A stretch of 64,000 nt of DNA from Vespa crabro (lineage: Eukaryota; Arthropoda; Insecta; Hymenoptera; Vespidae). Where the stretch lies: the NCBI RefSeq assembly GCF_910589235.1, contig NC_060956.1, positions 11,686,999 through 11,750,998 of the forward strand, read 5' to 3'. This document shows, piece after piece, positions 27,279 through 38,534 of the stretch. Below the pieces are notes generated by a model. That model was given only the letters and a program-made list of their open reading frames with translations. It ran no database searches and was not told where the DNA came from. The number at the start of each line of letters is the position of its first letter. Position 1 is the stretch's first letter. The position numbers and the translations under genes are program-made.

Positions 27279-29324
27279 GTATTATTAAAGATTTCACGAT
27301 TTTATCTTCGCATATACCGAAATTCGCGTATGTCGATTACGTTTTTCGACAATTATCATATGAAAACGCGTATTTAAACATAGTAAAAACGTTATATTCT
27401 TGTTATATTCTTTACTCTGCATTGATAGAATATAAAATCAATGAAATTGAACGAGATTTCAAGTTTTCGTTTTTCGACGATACGCGTATATGAGCGAAAA
27501 ATCGTATATACGATATGAAAGAATGTTAAAAACTTTGATTCCAATATAAAATAGATGTTTGATCTTATGAAATGCAATGTTCTGAATCGATTGGTAACAT
27601 TTTTCTAACTGTGGCACAAGTATTATTAAAGATTTCACGATTTTATCTTCGCATATACCGAAATTCGCGTATGTCGTTTACGTTTTTCTAAAATTATCAT
27701 ATGAAAACGCGTATTTAAACATAGTAAAAACTTTATATTCTTGTTATATTCTTTATTCTGCATCGATAGAATATAAAATCAATGAAATTGAACGAGATTT
27801 CAAGTTTTCGTTTTTCGACGATACGCGTATATGAGCGAAAAATCGTATATACGATATGAAAGAATGTTAAATACTTTGATTCCAATATAAAATAGATGTT
27901 TGATCTTATGAAATGCAATGTTCTGAATCGATTGGTAACATTTTTCTAACTGTGGCACAAGTATTATTAAAGATTTCCCGATTTTATCTTCGCATATACC
28001 GAAATTCGCGTATGTCGATTACGTTTTTCGACAATTATCATATGAAAACGCGTATTTAAACATAGTAAAAACGTTATATTCTTGTTATATTCTTTATTCT
28101 GCATTGATAGAATATAAAATCAATGAAATTGAACGAGATTTCAAGTTTTCGTTTTTCGACGATACGCGTATATGAGCGAAAAATCGTATATACGATATGA
28201 AAGAATGTTAAAAACTTTGTTTCCAATATAAAATAGATGTTTGATCTTATGAAATGCAATGTTCTGAATCGATTGGTAACATTTTTCTAACCGTGGCACA
28301 AGTATTATTAAAGATTTCACGATTTTATCATCGCATATACCGAAATTCGCGTATGTCGATTAGGTTTTTCGACAATTATCATATGAAAACGCGTATTTAA
28401 ACATAGTAAAAACGTTGTATTCTTGTTATATTCTTTATTCTGCATCGATAGAATATAAAATCAATGAAATTGAACGAGATTTCAACTTTTCGTTTTTCGA
28501 CGATTCGCGTATATGAGCGAAAAATCGTATATACGATATGAAAGAATGTTAAAAACTTTGATTCCAATATAAAATAGATATTTGATCTTATGAAATGCAA
28601 TGTTCTGAATCGATTGGTAACATTTTTCTAACTGTGGCACAAGTATTATTAAAGATTTCACGATTATATCTTCGCATATAACGAAATTCGCGTATGTCGA
28701 TTACGTTTTTCGACAATTATCATATGAAAACGCGTATTTAAACAAAGTAAAAACGTTATGTTCTTGTTATATTCTTTATTCTGCATCGATAGAATATAAA
28801 ATCAATGAAATTGAACGAGATTTCAAGTTTTCGTTTTTCGACGATACGCGTATATGAGCGAAAAATCGTATATACGTTATGAAAGAATATTAAAAACTTT
28901 GATTCCAATATAAAATAGATGTTTGATCTTATGAAATGCAATGTTCTGAATCGATTGGTAACATTTTTCTAACTGTGGCACAAGTATTATTAAAGAATTC
29001 ACGATTTTATCTTCGCATATACCGAAATTCGCGTATGTCGAATACGTTTTTCGACAATTATCATATGAAAACGCGTATTTAAACATAGTAAAAACGTTAT
29101 ATTCTTGTTATATTCTTTATTCTGCATCGATAGAATATAAAATCAATGAAATTGAACGAGATTTCAAGTTTTCGTTTTTCGACGATACGCGTATATGAGC
29201 GAAAAATCGTATATACGATATGAAAGAATGTTAAAAACTTTGATTCCAATATAAAATAGATGTTTGATCTTATGAAATGCAATGTTCTGAATCGATTGGT
29301 AACATTTTTCTAACTGTGGCACAA

Positions 29325-29667
29325 GTATTATTAAAGATTTCACGTTTTTATCTTCGCATATACCGAAATTCGCGTATGTCGATTACATTTTTCGACAATT
29401 ATCATATGAAAACGCGTATTTAAACATAGTAAAAACGTTATATTCTTGTTATATTCTTTATTCTGCATCGATAGAATATAAAACCAATGAAATTGAACGA
29501 GATTTCAAGTTTTCGTTTTTCGACGATACGCGTATATGCGCGAAAAATCGTATATACGATATGAAAGAATGTTAAAAACTTTGATTCCAATATAAAATAG
29601 ATGTTTGATCTGTTGAAATGCAATGTTCTGAATCGATTGGTAACATTTTTCTCAAGCTGTGGCACAA
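29325..29667 (+). repeat. 343-bp monomer with 2-bp insertion
   Basis: Near 29651-29660 the usual TTCTAACTGTGG reads TTCTCAAGCTGTGG, adding 2 bp and shifting the register of all following monomers. The same monomer has other private changes: CACGTTTTT, ATTACATTT, AAAACCAATG, ATATGCGCG and GATCTGTTG. Confidence 0.9.
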
Positions 29668-30349
29668 GTATTATTAAAGATTTCACGAATTCATCTTATC
29701 ATATACCGAAATTCGCGTATGTCGATTACGTTTTTCGACAATTATCATATGAAAACGCGTATTTAAACATAGTAAAAACGTTATATTCTTGTTATATTCT
29801 TTATTCTGCATCGATAGAATATAAAATCAATGAAATTGAACGAGATTTCAAGTTCTCGTTTTTCGACGATACGCGTATATGAGCGAAAAATCGTATATAC
29901 GATATGAAAGAATGTTAAAAACTTTGATTCAAATATAAAATAGATGTTTGATCTTATGAAATGCAATGTTCTGAATCGATTGGTAACATTTTTCTAACTG
30001 TGGCACAAGTATTATTAAAGATTTCACGATTTTATCTTCGCATATACCGAAATTCGCGTATGTCGATTACGTTTTTCGACAATTATCATATGAAAACGCG
30101 TTTTTAAACATAGTAAAAACGTTATATTCTTGTTATATTCTTTATTCTGCATCGATAGAATATAAAATCAATGAAATAGAACGAGATTTCAACTTTTCGT
30201 TTTTCGACGATTCGCGTATATGAGCGAAAAATCGTATATACGATATGAAAGAATGTTAAAAACTTTGATTCCAATATAAAATAGATGTTTGATCTTATGA
30301 AATGCAATGTTCTGAATCGATTGGTAACATTTTTCAAACTGTGGCACAA

Positions 30350-30691
30350 GTATTATTAAAGATTTCACGATTTTATCTTCGCATATACCGAAATTCGCGT
30401 ATGTCGATTACGTTTTTCGACAATTATCATATGAAAACGCATATTCAAACATAGTAAGAACGTTATATTCTTGTTATATTCTTTATTCTGCATTGATAGA
30501 ATAAAAAATCAATGAAATTGAACGAGAATTCAAGTTTTCTTTTTTTCGACGATACGCGTATATGAGCGAAAAATCGTATATACGATATGAAAGAATGTTA
30601 AAAACTTTGATTCCAATATAAAATAAATGTTTGATCTTATGATATGCAATGTTCTGAATCGATTGGTAACATTTTTCTAACTCTGGCACAA
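30350..30691 (+). repeat. 342-bp monomer with 1-bp insertion
   Basis: At about 30535-30547 TTTTCGTTTTTCG has become TTTTCTTTTTTTCG, one base longer. This is among the most diverged copies: GCATATTCAAAC, GTAAGAACG, GAATAAAAAATC, GAGAATTCAAG, AAATAAATG, ATGATATGC and ACTCTGGC are all private or rare. Confidence 0.9.
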
Positions 30692-32737
30692 GTATAATTA
30701 AAGATTTCACGATTTTATCTTCGCATATACCGAAATTCGCGTATGCCGATTTCGTTTTTCGACAATTATCATATGAAAACGCGTATTTAAACATAGTAAA
30801 AACGTTATATTCTTGTTACATTCTATATTCTGCATCGATAAAATATAAAATCAATGAAATTGAACGAGATTTCAAGTTTTCGTTTTTCGACGATACGCGT
30901 ATATGAGCCAAAAATCGTATATACGATATGAAAGAATGTTAAAAACTTTGATTCCAATATAAAATAGATGTTTGATCTTATGAACTGCAATGTACTGAAT
31001 CGAGTGGTAACATTTTTCTAACTGTGGAACAAGTATTATTAAAGAATTCACGATTTTATCTTCGCATATACCGAAATTCGCGTATGTCGATTAAGTTTTT
31101 CGACAATTATCATATGAAAACGCGTATTTAATCTTAGTAAAAACGTTATATTCTTGTTATATTCTTTATTCTGCATCGATAGAATATAAAATCAATGAAA
31201 TTGAACGAGATTTCAAGTTTTCGTTTTTCGACGATACGCGTATATGAGCGAAAAATCGTATATACGATATGAAAGAATGTTAAAAACTTTGATTCCAATA
31301 TAAAATAGATGTTTGATCTTATGAAATGCAATGTCCTGAATCGATTGGAAACATTTTTCTAACTGTGGCACAAGTATTATTAAAGAATTCACGATTTTAT
31401 CTTCGCATATACCGAAATTCGCGTATGTCGATTACGTTTTTCGACAATTATCATATGAAAACGCGTATTTAAACATAGTAAAAGCGTTATATTCTTGTTA
31501 TATTCTTTATTCTGCATCGATAGAATATAAAATCAATGAAATTGAACGAGATTTCAAGTTTTCGTTTTTCGACGATACGCGTATAAGAGCGAAAAATCGT
31601 ATATACGATATTAAAGAATGTTAAAAACTTTGATTCCAATATAAAATAGATGTTTGATCTTATGAAATGCAATGTTCTGAATCGATTGGTAACATTTTTC
31701 TAACTGTGGCACAAGTATAATTAAAGATTTCACGATTTTAACTTCGCATATACCGAAATTCGCGTATGTTGATGAAGTTTTTCGACAATTATCATATGAA
31801 AACGCGTATTTAATCATAGTAAAAACGTTATATTCTTGTTATATTCTTAATTCTGCATCGATAGAATATAAAATCAATGAAATTGAACGAGATTTCAAGT
31901 TTTCGTTTTTCGACGATACGCGTATATGAGCGAAAAATCGTATATACGATATGAAAGAATGTTAAAAACTTTGATTCCAATATAAAATAGATGTTTGATC
32001 TTATGAAATGCGATGTTCTGAATCGATTGGTAACATTTTTCTAACTGTGGCACAAGTATTATTAAAGATTTCACGTTTTTATCTTCGCATATACCGAAAT
32101 TCGCGTATGTCGATTACGTTTTTCGACAATTATCATATGAAAACGCGTATTTAAACATAGTAAAAACGTTATATTCTTGTTATATTCTTTATTCTGCATC
32201 GATAGAATATAAAATCAATGAAATTGAACGAGATTTCAACTTTTCGTTTTTCGACGATACGCGTATATGAGCGAAAAATCGTATATACGATAGGAAAGAA
32301 TGTTAAAAACTTTGATTCCAATATAAAATAGATGTTTGATCTAATGAAATTCAATGTTCTGAATCGATTGGTAACATTTTTCTGACTGTGGCACAAGTAT
32401 TATTAAAGATTTCACGATTTTATCTTAGCATATACCGAAATTCGCGTATGTCGATTACGTTTTTCGACAATTATCATATGAAAACGCGTATTTAAACATA
32501 GTAAAAACGTTATATTCTTGTTATATTCTTTATTCTGCATCGATAGAATATAGAATCAATGAAATTGAACGAGATTTCAAGTTTTTTTTTTTCGACGATA
32601 CGCGTATATGAGAGAAAAATCGTATATACGATATGAAAGAATGTTAAAAACTTTGATTCCAATATAAAATAGATGTTTGATCTTATGAAATGCAATGTTC
32701 TGAATCGATTGGTAACATTTTTCTAACTGTGGCACAA
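30692..32737 (+). repeat. HOR C, 6-mer copy (2046 bp)
   Basis: Markers in order: GAGCCAAAA with GTACTG and GAGTGG; AAGAATTC with GATTAAG and TTAATCTTAG; GTAAAAGCG with TAAGAGCG; TTTAACTTCG with GTTGATGAAG; CAACTTTTCG with GATCTAATG; CTTAGC with the 11-T run. Monomers 1-3 recur 2046 bp downstream. Confidence 0.8.
32582..32592 (+). other. 11-T run replacing TTTTCGTTTTT
   Basis: Two substitutions (C to T, G to T) convert TTTTCGTTTTT into an uninterrupted run of 11 T without changing length. An identical run occurs at 33946-33956 in the homologous monomer of the shortened HOR C copy. Confidence 0.9.
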
Positions 32738-34101
32738 GTATTATTAAAGATTTCACGTTTTTATCTTCGCATATACCGAAATTCGCGTATGTCGATTAGG
32801 TTTTTCGACAATTATCATATGAAAACGCGTATTTAAACATAGTAAAAACGTTATATTCTTGTTATATTCTTTATTCTGCATCGATAGAATATAAAATCAA
32901 TGAAATTGAACGAGATTTCAAGTTTTCGTTTTTCGACGATACGCGTATATGAGCCAAAAATCGTATATACGATATGAAAGAATGTTAAAAACTTTGATTC
33001 CAATATAAAATAGATGTTTGATCTTATGAACTGCAATGTACTGAATCGAGTGGTAACATTTTTCTAACTGTGGCACAAGTATTATTAAAGAATTCACGAT
33101 TTTATCTTCGCATATACCGAAATTCGCGTATGTCGATTAAGTTTTTCGACAATTATCATATGAAAACGCGTATTTAATCTTAGTAAAAACGTTATACTCT
33201 TGTTATATTCTTTATTCTGCATCGATAGAATATAAAATCAATGAAATTGAACGAGATTTCAAGTTTTCGTTTTTCGACGATACGCGTATATGAGCGAAAA
33301 ATCGTATATACGATATGAAAGAATGTTAAAAACTTTGATTCCAATATAAAATAGATGTTTGATCTTATGAAATGCAATGTCCTGAATCGATTGGAAACAT
33401 TTTTCTAACTGTGGCACAAGTATTATTAAAGAATTCACGATTTTATCTTCGCATATACCGAAATTCGCGTATGTCGATTACGTTTTTCGACAATTATCAT
33501 ATGAAAACGCGTATTTAAACATAGTAAAAGCGTTATATTCTTGTTATATTCTTTATTCTGCATCGATAGAATATAAAATCAATGAAATTGAACGAGATTT
33601 CAAGTTTTCGTTTTTCGACGATACGCGTATAAGAGCGAAAAATCGTATATACGATATTAAAGAATGTTAAAAACTTTGATTCCAATATAAAATAGATGTT
33701 TGATCTTATGAAATGCAATGTTCTGAATCGATTGGTAACATTTTTCTAACTGTGGCACAAGTATTATTAAAGATTTCACGATTTTAACTTCGCATATACC
33801 GAAATTCGCGTATGTTGATGAAGTTTTTCGACAATTATCATATGAAAACGCGTATTTAATCATAGTTAAAACGTTATATTCTTGTTATATTCTTTATTCT
33901 GCATCGATAGAATATAGAATCAATGAAATTGAACGAGATTTCAAGTTTTTTTTTTTCGACGATACGCGTATATGAGAGAAAAATCGTATATACGATATGA
34001 AAGAATGTTAAAAACTTTGATTCCAATATAAAATAGATGTTTGATCTTATGAAATGCAATGTTCTGAATCGATTGGTAACATTTTTCTAACTGTGGCACA
34101 A
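32738..34101 (+). repeat. HOR C, shortened 4-mer copy (1364 bp)
   Basis: Repeats positions 1-3 of the preceding 6-mer. Its fourth monomer (33761-34101) starts as position 4 (TTTAACTTCG, GTTGATGAAG, TTAATCATAG) and ends as position 6 (ATATAGAATC, 11-T run, GAGAGAAAA). Position 5 and the complementary halves are missing, so one unequal exchange removed two monomers; it lies between about 33857 and 33913. Confidence 0.8.
33946..33956 (+). other. 11-T run, second occurrence
   Basis: Same change as at 32582-32592, in the same monomer context (ATATAGAATC upstream, GAGAGAAAA downstream). It was inherited by duplication and helps place the crossover in this chimeric monomer. Confidence 0.9.
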
Positions 34102-34783
34102 GTATTATTAAAGATTTCACGTTTTTATCTTCGCATATACCGAAATTCGCGTATGTCGATTAGGTTTTTCGACAATTATCATATGAAAACGCGTATTTAA
34201 ACATAGTAAAAACGTTATATTCTTGTTATATTCTTTATTCTGCATCGATAGAATATAAAATCAATGAAATTGAACGAGATTTCAAGTTTTCGTTTTTCGA
34301 CGATACGCGTATATGAGCTAAAAATCGTATATACGATATGAAAGAATGTTAAAAACTTTGATTCCAATATAAAATAGATGTTTGATCTTATGAAATGCAA
34401 TGTTCTGAATCGATTGGTAACATTTTTCTAACTGTGGCACAAGTATTATTAAAGATTTCACGATTTTATCTTCGCATATACCGAAATTCGCGTATGTCAA
34501 TTACGTTTTTCGACAATTATCATATGAAAACGCGTATTTAAACAAAGTAAAAACGTTATATTCTTGTTATATTCTTTATTCTGCATCGATAGAATATAAA
34601 ATCAATGAAATTGAACGAGATGTCAAGTTTTCGTTCTTCGACGATACGCGTATATGAGCGAAAAATCGTATATACGATATGAAAGAATGTTAAAAACTTT
34701 GATTCCAATAAAAAATAGATGTTTGATCTTATGAAATGCAATGTTCTGAATCGATTGGTAACATTTTTCTAACTTTGGCACAA
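34102..34783 (+). repeat. Last two monomers of block C
   Basis: The first has CACGTTTTT, GATTAGG and GAGCTAAAA, resembling the monomer at 32738. The second has GTCAATTACG, GATGTCAAG, CGTTCTTCG and ACTTTGGC, which I saw nowhere else. Regular A markers begin in the next monomer. Confidence 0.7.
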
Positions 34784-35465
34784 GTATTATTAAAGATTTC
34801 ACGATTTTATCTTCGCATATACCGAAATTCGCGTATGTCGATTACGTTTTTCGACAATTATCATATGAAAACGCGTATTTAAACATAGTAAAAACGTTAT
34901 ATTCTTGTTATATTCTTTACTCTGCATTGATAGAATATAAAATCAATGAAATTGAACGAGATTTCAAGTTTTCGTTTTTCGACGACACGCGTATATGAGC
35001 GAAAAATCGTATATACGATATGAAAGAATGTTAAAAACTTTGTTTCAAATATAAAATAGATGTTTGATCTTATGAAATGCAATGTTCTGAATCGATTGGT
35101 AACATTTTTCTAACTGTGGCACAAGTATTATTAATGATTTCATGATTTTATCATCGCATATACCGAAATTCGCGTATGTCGATTATGTTTTTCGACAATT
35201 ATCATATGAAAACGCGTATTTAAACATAGTAAAAACGTTATATTCTTGTTATATTCTTTATTCTGCATCGATAGAATATAAAATCAATGAAATTGAACGA
35301 GATTTCAAGTTTTCGTTTTTCGACGATACGCGTATATGAGCGAAAAATCGTATATACGATATGAAAGAATGTTAAAAACTTTGATTCCAATATAAAATAG
35401 ATGTTTGATCTAATGAAATGCAATGTTCTGAATCGATTGGTAACATTTTTCTGACTGTGGCACAA
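34784..35465 (+). repeat. A2 dimer, copy 1
   Basis: First monomer: CTCTGCATTG, GACGACACG and TGTTTCAAAT. Second: TAATGATTTCATG, ATCATCG, GATTATG, GATCTAATG and TTCTGACTG. The pair is repeated at 35466-36147. Confidence 0.8.
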
Positions 35466-36147
35466 GTATTATTAAAGATTTCACGATTTTATCTTAGCAT
35501 ATACCGAAATTCGCGTATGTCGATTACGTTTTTCGACAATTATCATATGAAAACGCGTATTTAAACATAGTAAAAACGTTATATTCTTGTTATATTCTTT
35601 ACTCTGCATTGATAGAATATAAAATCAATGAAATTGAACGAGATTTCAAGTTCTCGTTTTTCGACGACACGCGTATATGAGCGAAAAATCGTATATACGA
35701 TATGAAAGAATGTTAAAAACTTTGTTTCAAATATAAAATAGATGTTTGATCTTATGAAATGCAATGTTCTGAATCGATTGGTAACATTTTTCTAACTGTG
35801 GCACAAGTATTATTAATGATTTCATGATTTTATCATCGCATATACCGAAATTCGCGTATGTCGATTATGTTTTTCGACAATTATCATATGAAAACGCGTA
35901 TTTAAACATAGTAAAAACGTTATATTCTTGTTATATTCTTTATTCTGCATCGATAGAATATAAAATCAATGAAATTGAACGAGATTTCAAGTTTTCGTTT
36001 TTCGACGATACGCGTATATGAGCGAAAAATCGTATATACGATATGAAAGAATGTTAAAAACTTTGATTCCAATATAAAATAGATGTTTGATCTAATGAAA
36101 TGCAATGTTCTGAATCGATTGGTAACATTTTTCTGACTGTGGCACAA
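35466..36147 (+). repeat. A2 dimer, copy 2, with mosaic first monomer
   Basis: The first monomer (35466-35806) alternates between two parents: CTTAGC (HOR A position 2), CTCTGCATTG (position 6), GTTCTCG (position 2), then GACGACACG and TGTTTCAAAT (as in 34784-35124). The second monomer repeats 35125-35465. Confidence 0.75.
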
Positions 36148-38534
36148 GTATTATTAAAGATTTCACGATTTTATCTTAGCATATACCGAAATTCGCGTAT
36201 GTCGATTACGTTTTTCGACAATTATCATATGAAAACGCGTATTTAAACATAGTAAAAACGTTATATTCTTGTTATATTCTTTATTCTGCATCGATAGAAT
36301 ATAAAATCAATGAAATTGAACGAGATTTCAAGTTCTCGTTTTTCGACGATACGCGTATATGAGCGAAAAATCGTATATACGATATGAAAGAATGTTAAAA
36401 ACTTTGATTCAAATATAAAATAGATGTTTGATCTTATGAAATGCAATGTTCTGAATCGATTGGTAACATTTTTCTAACTGTGGCACAAGTATTATTAAAG
36501 ATTTCACGATTTTATCTTCGCATATACCGAAATTCGCGTATGTCGATTACGTTTTTCGACAATTATCATATGAAAACGCGTATTTAAACATAGTAAAAAC
36601 GTTATATTCTTGTTATATTCTTTATTCTGCATCGATAGAATATAAAATCAATGAAATTGAACGAGATTTCAAGTTTTCGTTTTTCGACGATACGCGTATA
36701 TGAGCGAAAAATCGTATATACGATATGAAAGAATGTTAAAAACTTTGATTCCAATATAAAATAGATGTTTGATCTTATGAAATGCAATGTTCTGAATCGA
36801 TTGGTAACATTTTTCTAACTGTGGCACAAGTATTATTAAAGATTTCACGATTTTATCTTCGCATATACCGAAATTCGCGTATGTCGATTACGTTTTTCGA
36901 CAATTATCATATGAAAACGCGTATTTAAACATAGTAAAAACGTTATATTCTTGTTATATTCTTTATTCTGCATCGATAGAATATAAAATCAATGAAATTG
37001 AACGAGATTTCAAGTTTTCGTTTTTCGACGATACGCGTATATGAGCGAAAAATCGTATATACGATATGAAAGAATGTTAAAAACTTTGATTCCAATATAA
37101 AATAGATGTTTGATCTTATGAAATGCAATGTTCTGAATCGATTGGTAACATTTTTCTAACTGTGGCACAAGTATTATTAAAGATTTCCCGATTTTATCTT
37201 GGCATATACCGAAATTCGCGTATGTCGAATACGTTTTTCGACAATTATCATATGAAAACGCGTATTTAAACATAGTAAAAACGTTATATTCTTGTTATAT
37301 TCTTTACTCTGCATTGATAGAATATAAAATCAATGAAATTGAACGAGATTTCAAGTTTTCGTTTTTCGACGATACGCGTATATGAGCGAAAAATCGTATA
37401 TACGATATGAAAGAATGTTAAAAACTTTGATTCAAATATAAAATAGATGTTTGATCTTATGAAATGCAATGTTCTGAATCGATTGGTAACATTTTTCTAA
37501 CTGTGGCACAAGTATTATTAAAGATTTCACGATTTTATCTTCGCATATACCGAAATTCGCGTATGTCGATTACGTTTTTCGACAATTATCATATGAAAAC
37601 GCGTATTTAAACATAGTAAAAACGTTATATTCTTGTTATATTCTTTATTCTGCATCGATAGAATATAAAATCAATGAAATTGAACGAGATTTCAACTTTT
37701 CGTTTTTCGACGATTCGCGTATATGAGCGAAAAATCGTATATACGATATGAAAGAATGTTAAAAACTTTGATTCCAATATAAAATAGATGTTTGATCTTA
37801 TGAAATGCAATGTTCTGAATCGATGGGTAACATTTTTCTAACTGTGGCACAAGTATTATTAAAGATTTCACGATTTTATCTTCGCATATACCGAAATTCG
37901 CGTATGTCCATTACGTTTTTCGACAATTATCATATGAAAACGCGTATTTAAACATAGTAAAAACGTTATATTCTTGTTATATTCTTTATTCTGCATCGAT
38001 AGAATATAAAATCAATGAAATTGAACGAGATTTCAAGTTTTCGTTTTTCGACGATACGCGTATATGAGCGAAAAATCGTATATACGATATGAAAGAATGT
38101 TAAAAACTTTGATTCCAATATAAAATAGATATTTGATCTTATGAAATGCAATGTTCTGAATCGATTGGTAACATTTTTCTAACTGTGGCACAAGTATTAT
38201 TAAAGATTTCACGATTTTATCTTCGCATATACCGAAATTCGCGTATGTCGATTACGTTTTTCGACAATTATCATATGAAAACGCGTATTTAAACATAGTA
38301 AATACGTTATATTCTTGTTATATTCTTTATTCTGCATCGATAGAATATAAAATCAATGAAATTGAACGAGATTTCAAGTTTTCGTTTTTCGACGATACGC
38401 GTATATGAGCGAAAAATCGTATATACGATATGAAAGAATGTTAAAAACTTTGTTTCAAATATAAAATAGATGTTTGATCTTATGAAATGCAATGTTCTGA
38501 ATCGATTGGTAACATTTTTCTAACTGTGGCACAA
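35807..38534 (+). repeat. HOR A2, 8-mer copy 1 (2728 bp)
   Basis: Order: TAATGATTTCATG with TCTAATG; CTTAGC with GTTCTCG; two near-consensus monomers; TTTCCCG with CTTGGC, GTCGAATACG and CTCTGCATTG; CAACTTTTCG with GATGGGTAAC; GTCCATT with GATATTTG; GTAAATACG with TGTTTCAAAT. It is repeated directly downstream. Confidence 0.85.

Larger units (their letters stand above)
27279..34783 (+). repeat. Block C: divergent central segment (22 monomers)
   Basis: Carries many changes I did not see elsewhere, including AAGAATTCACG (an EcoRI site) near 28994, 31043, 31384, 33090 and 33431, GAGCCAAAA, GTAAAAGCG, TAAGAGCG and GTTGATGAAG. Two of the three length-variant monomers are here. Some A markers also occur (CTTAGC, CAACTTTTCG, GATCTAATG, CTCTGCATTG), suggesting that C is an older or less homogenised relative of A. 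Confidence 0.75.

Noticed and set aside
29685..30533. EcoRI-bearing diverged monomers as an inserted foreign element
   Set aside because: The sequence stays alignable to the satellite consensus throughout with only 1-2 bp indels, so it is divergence within the family, not an insertion.
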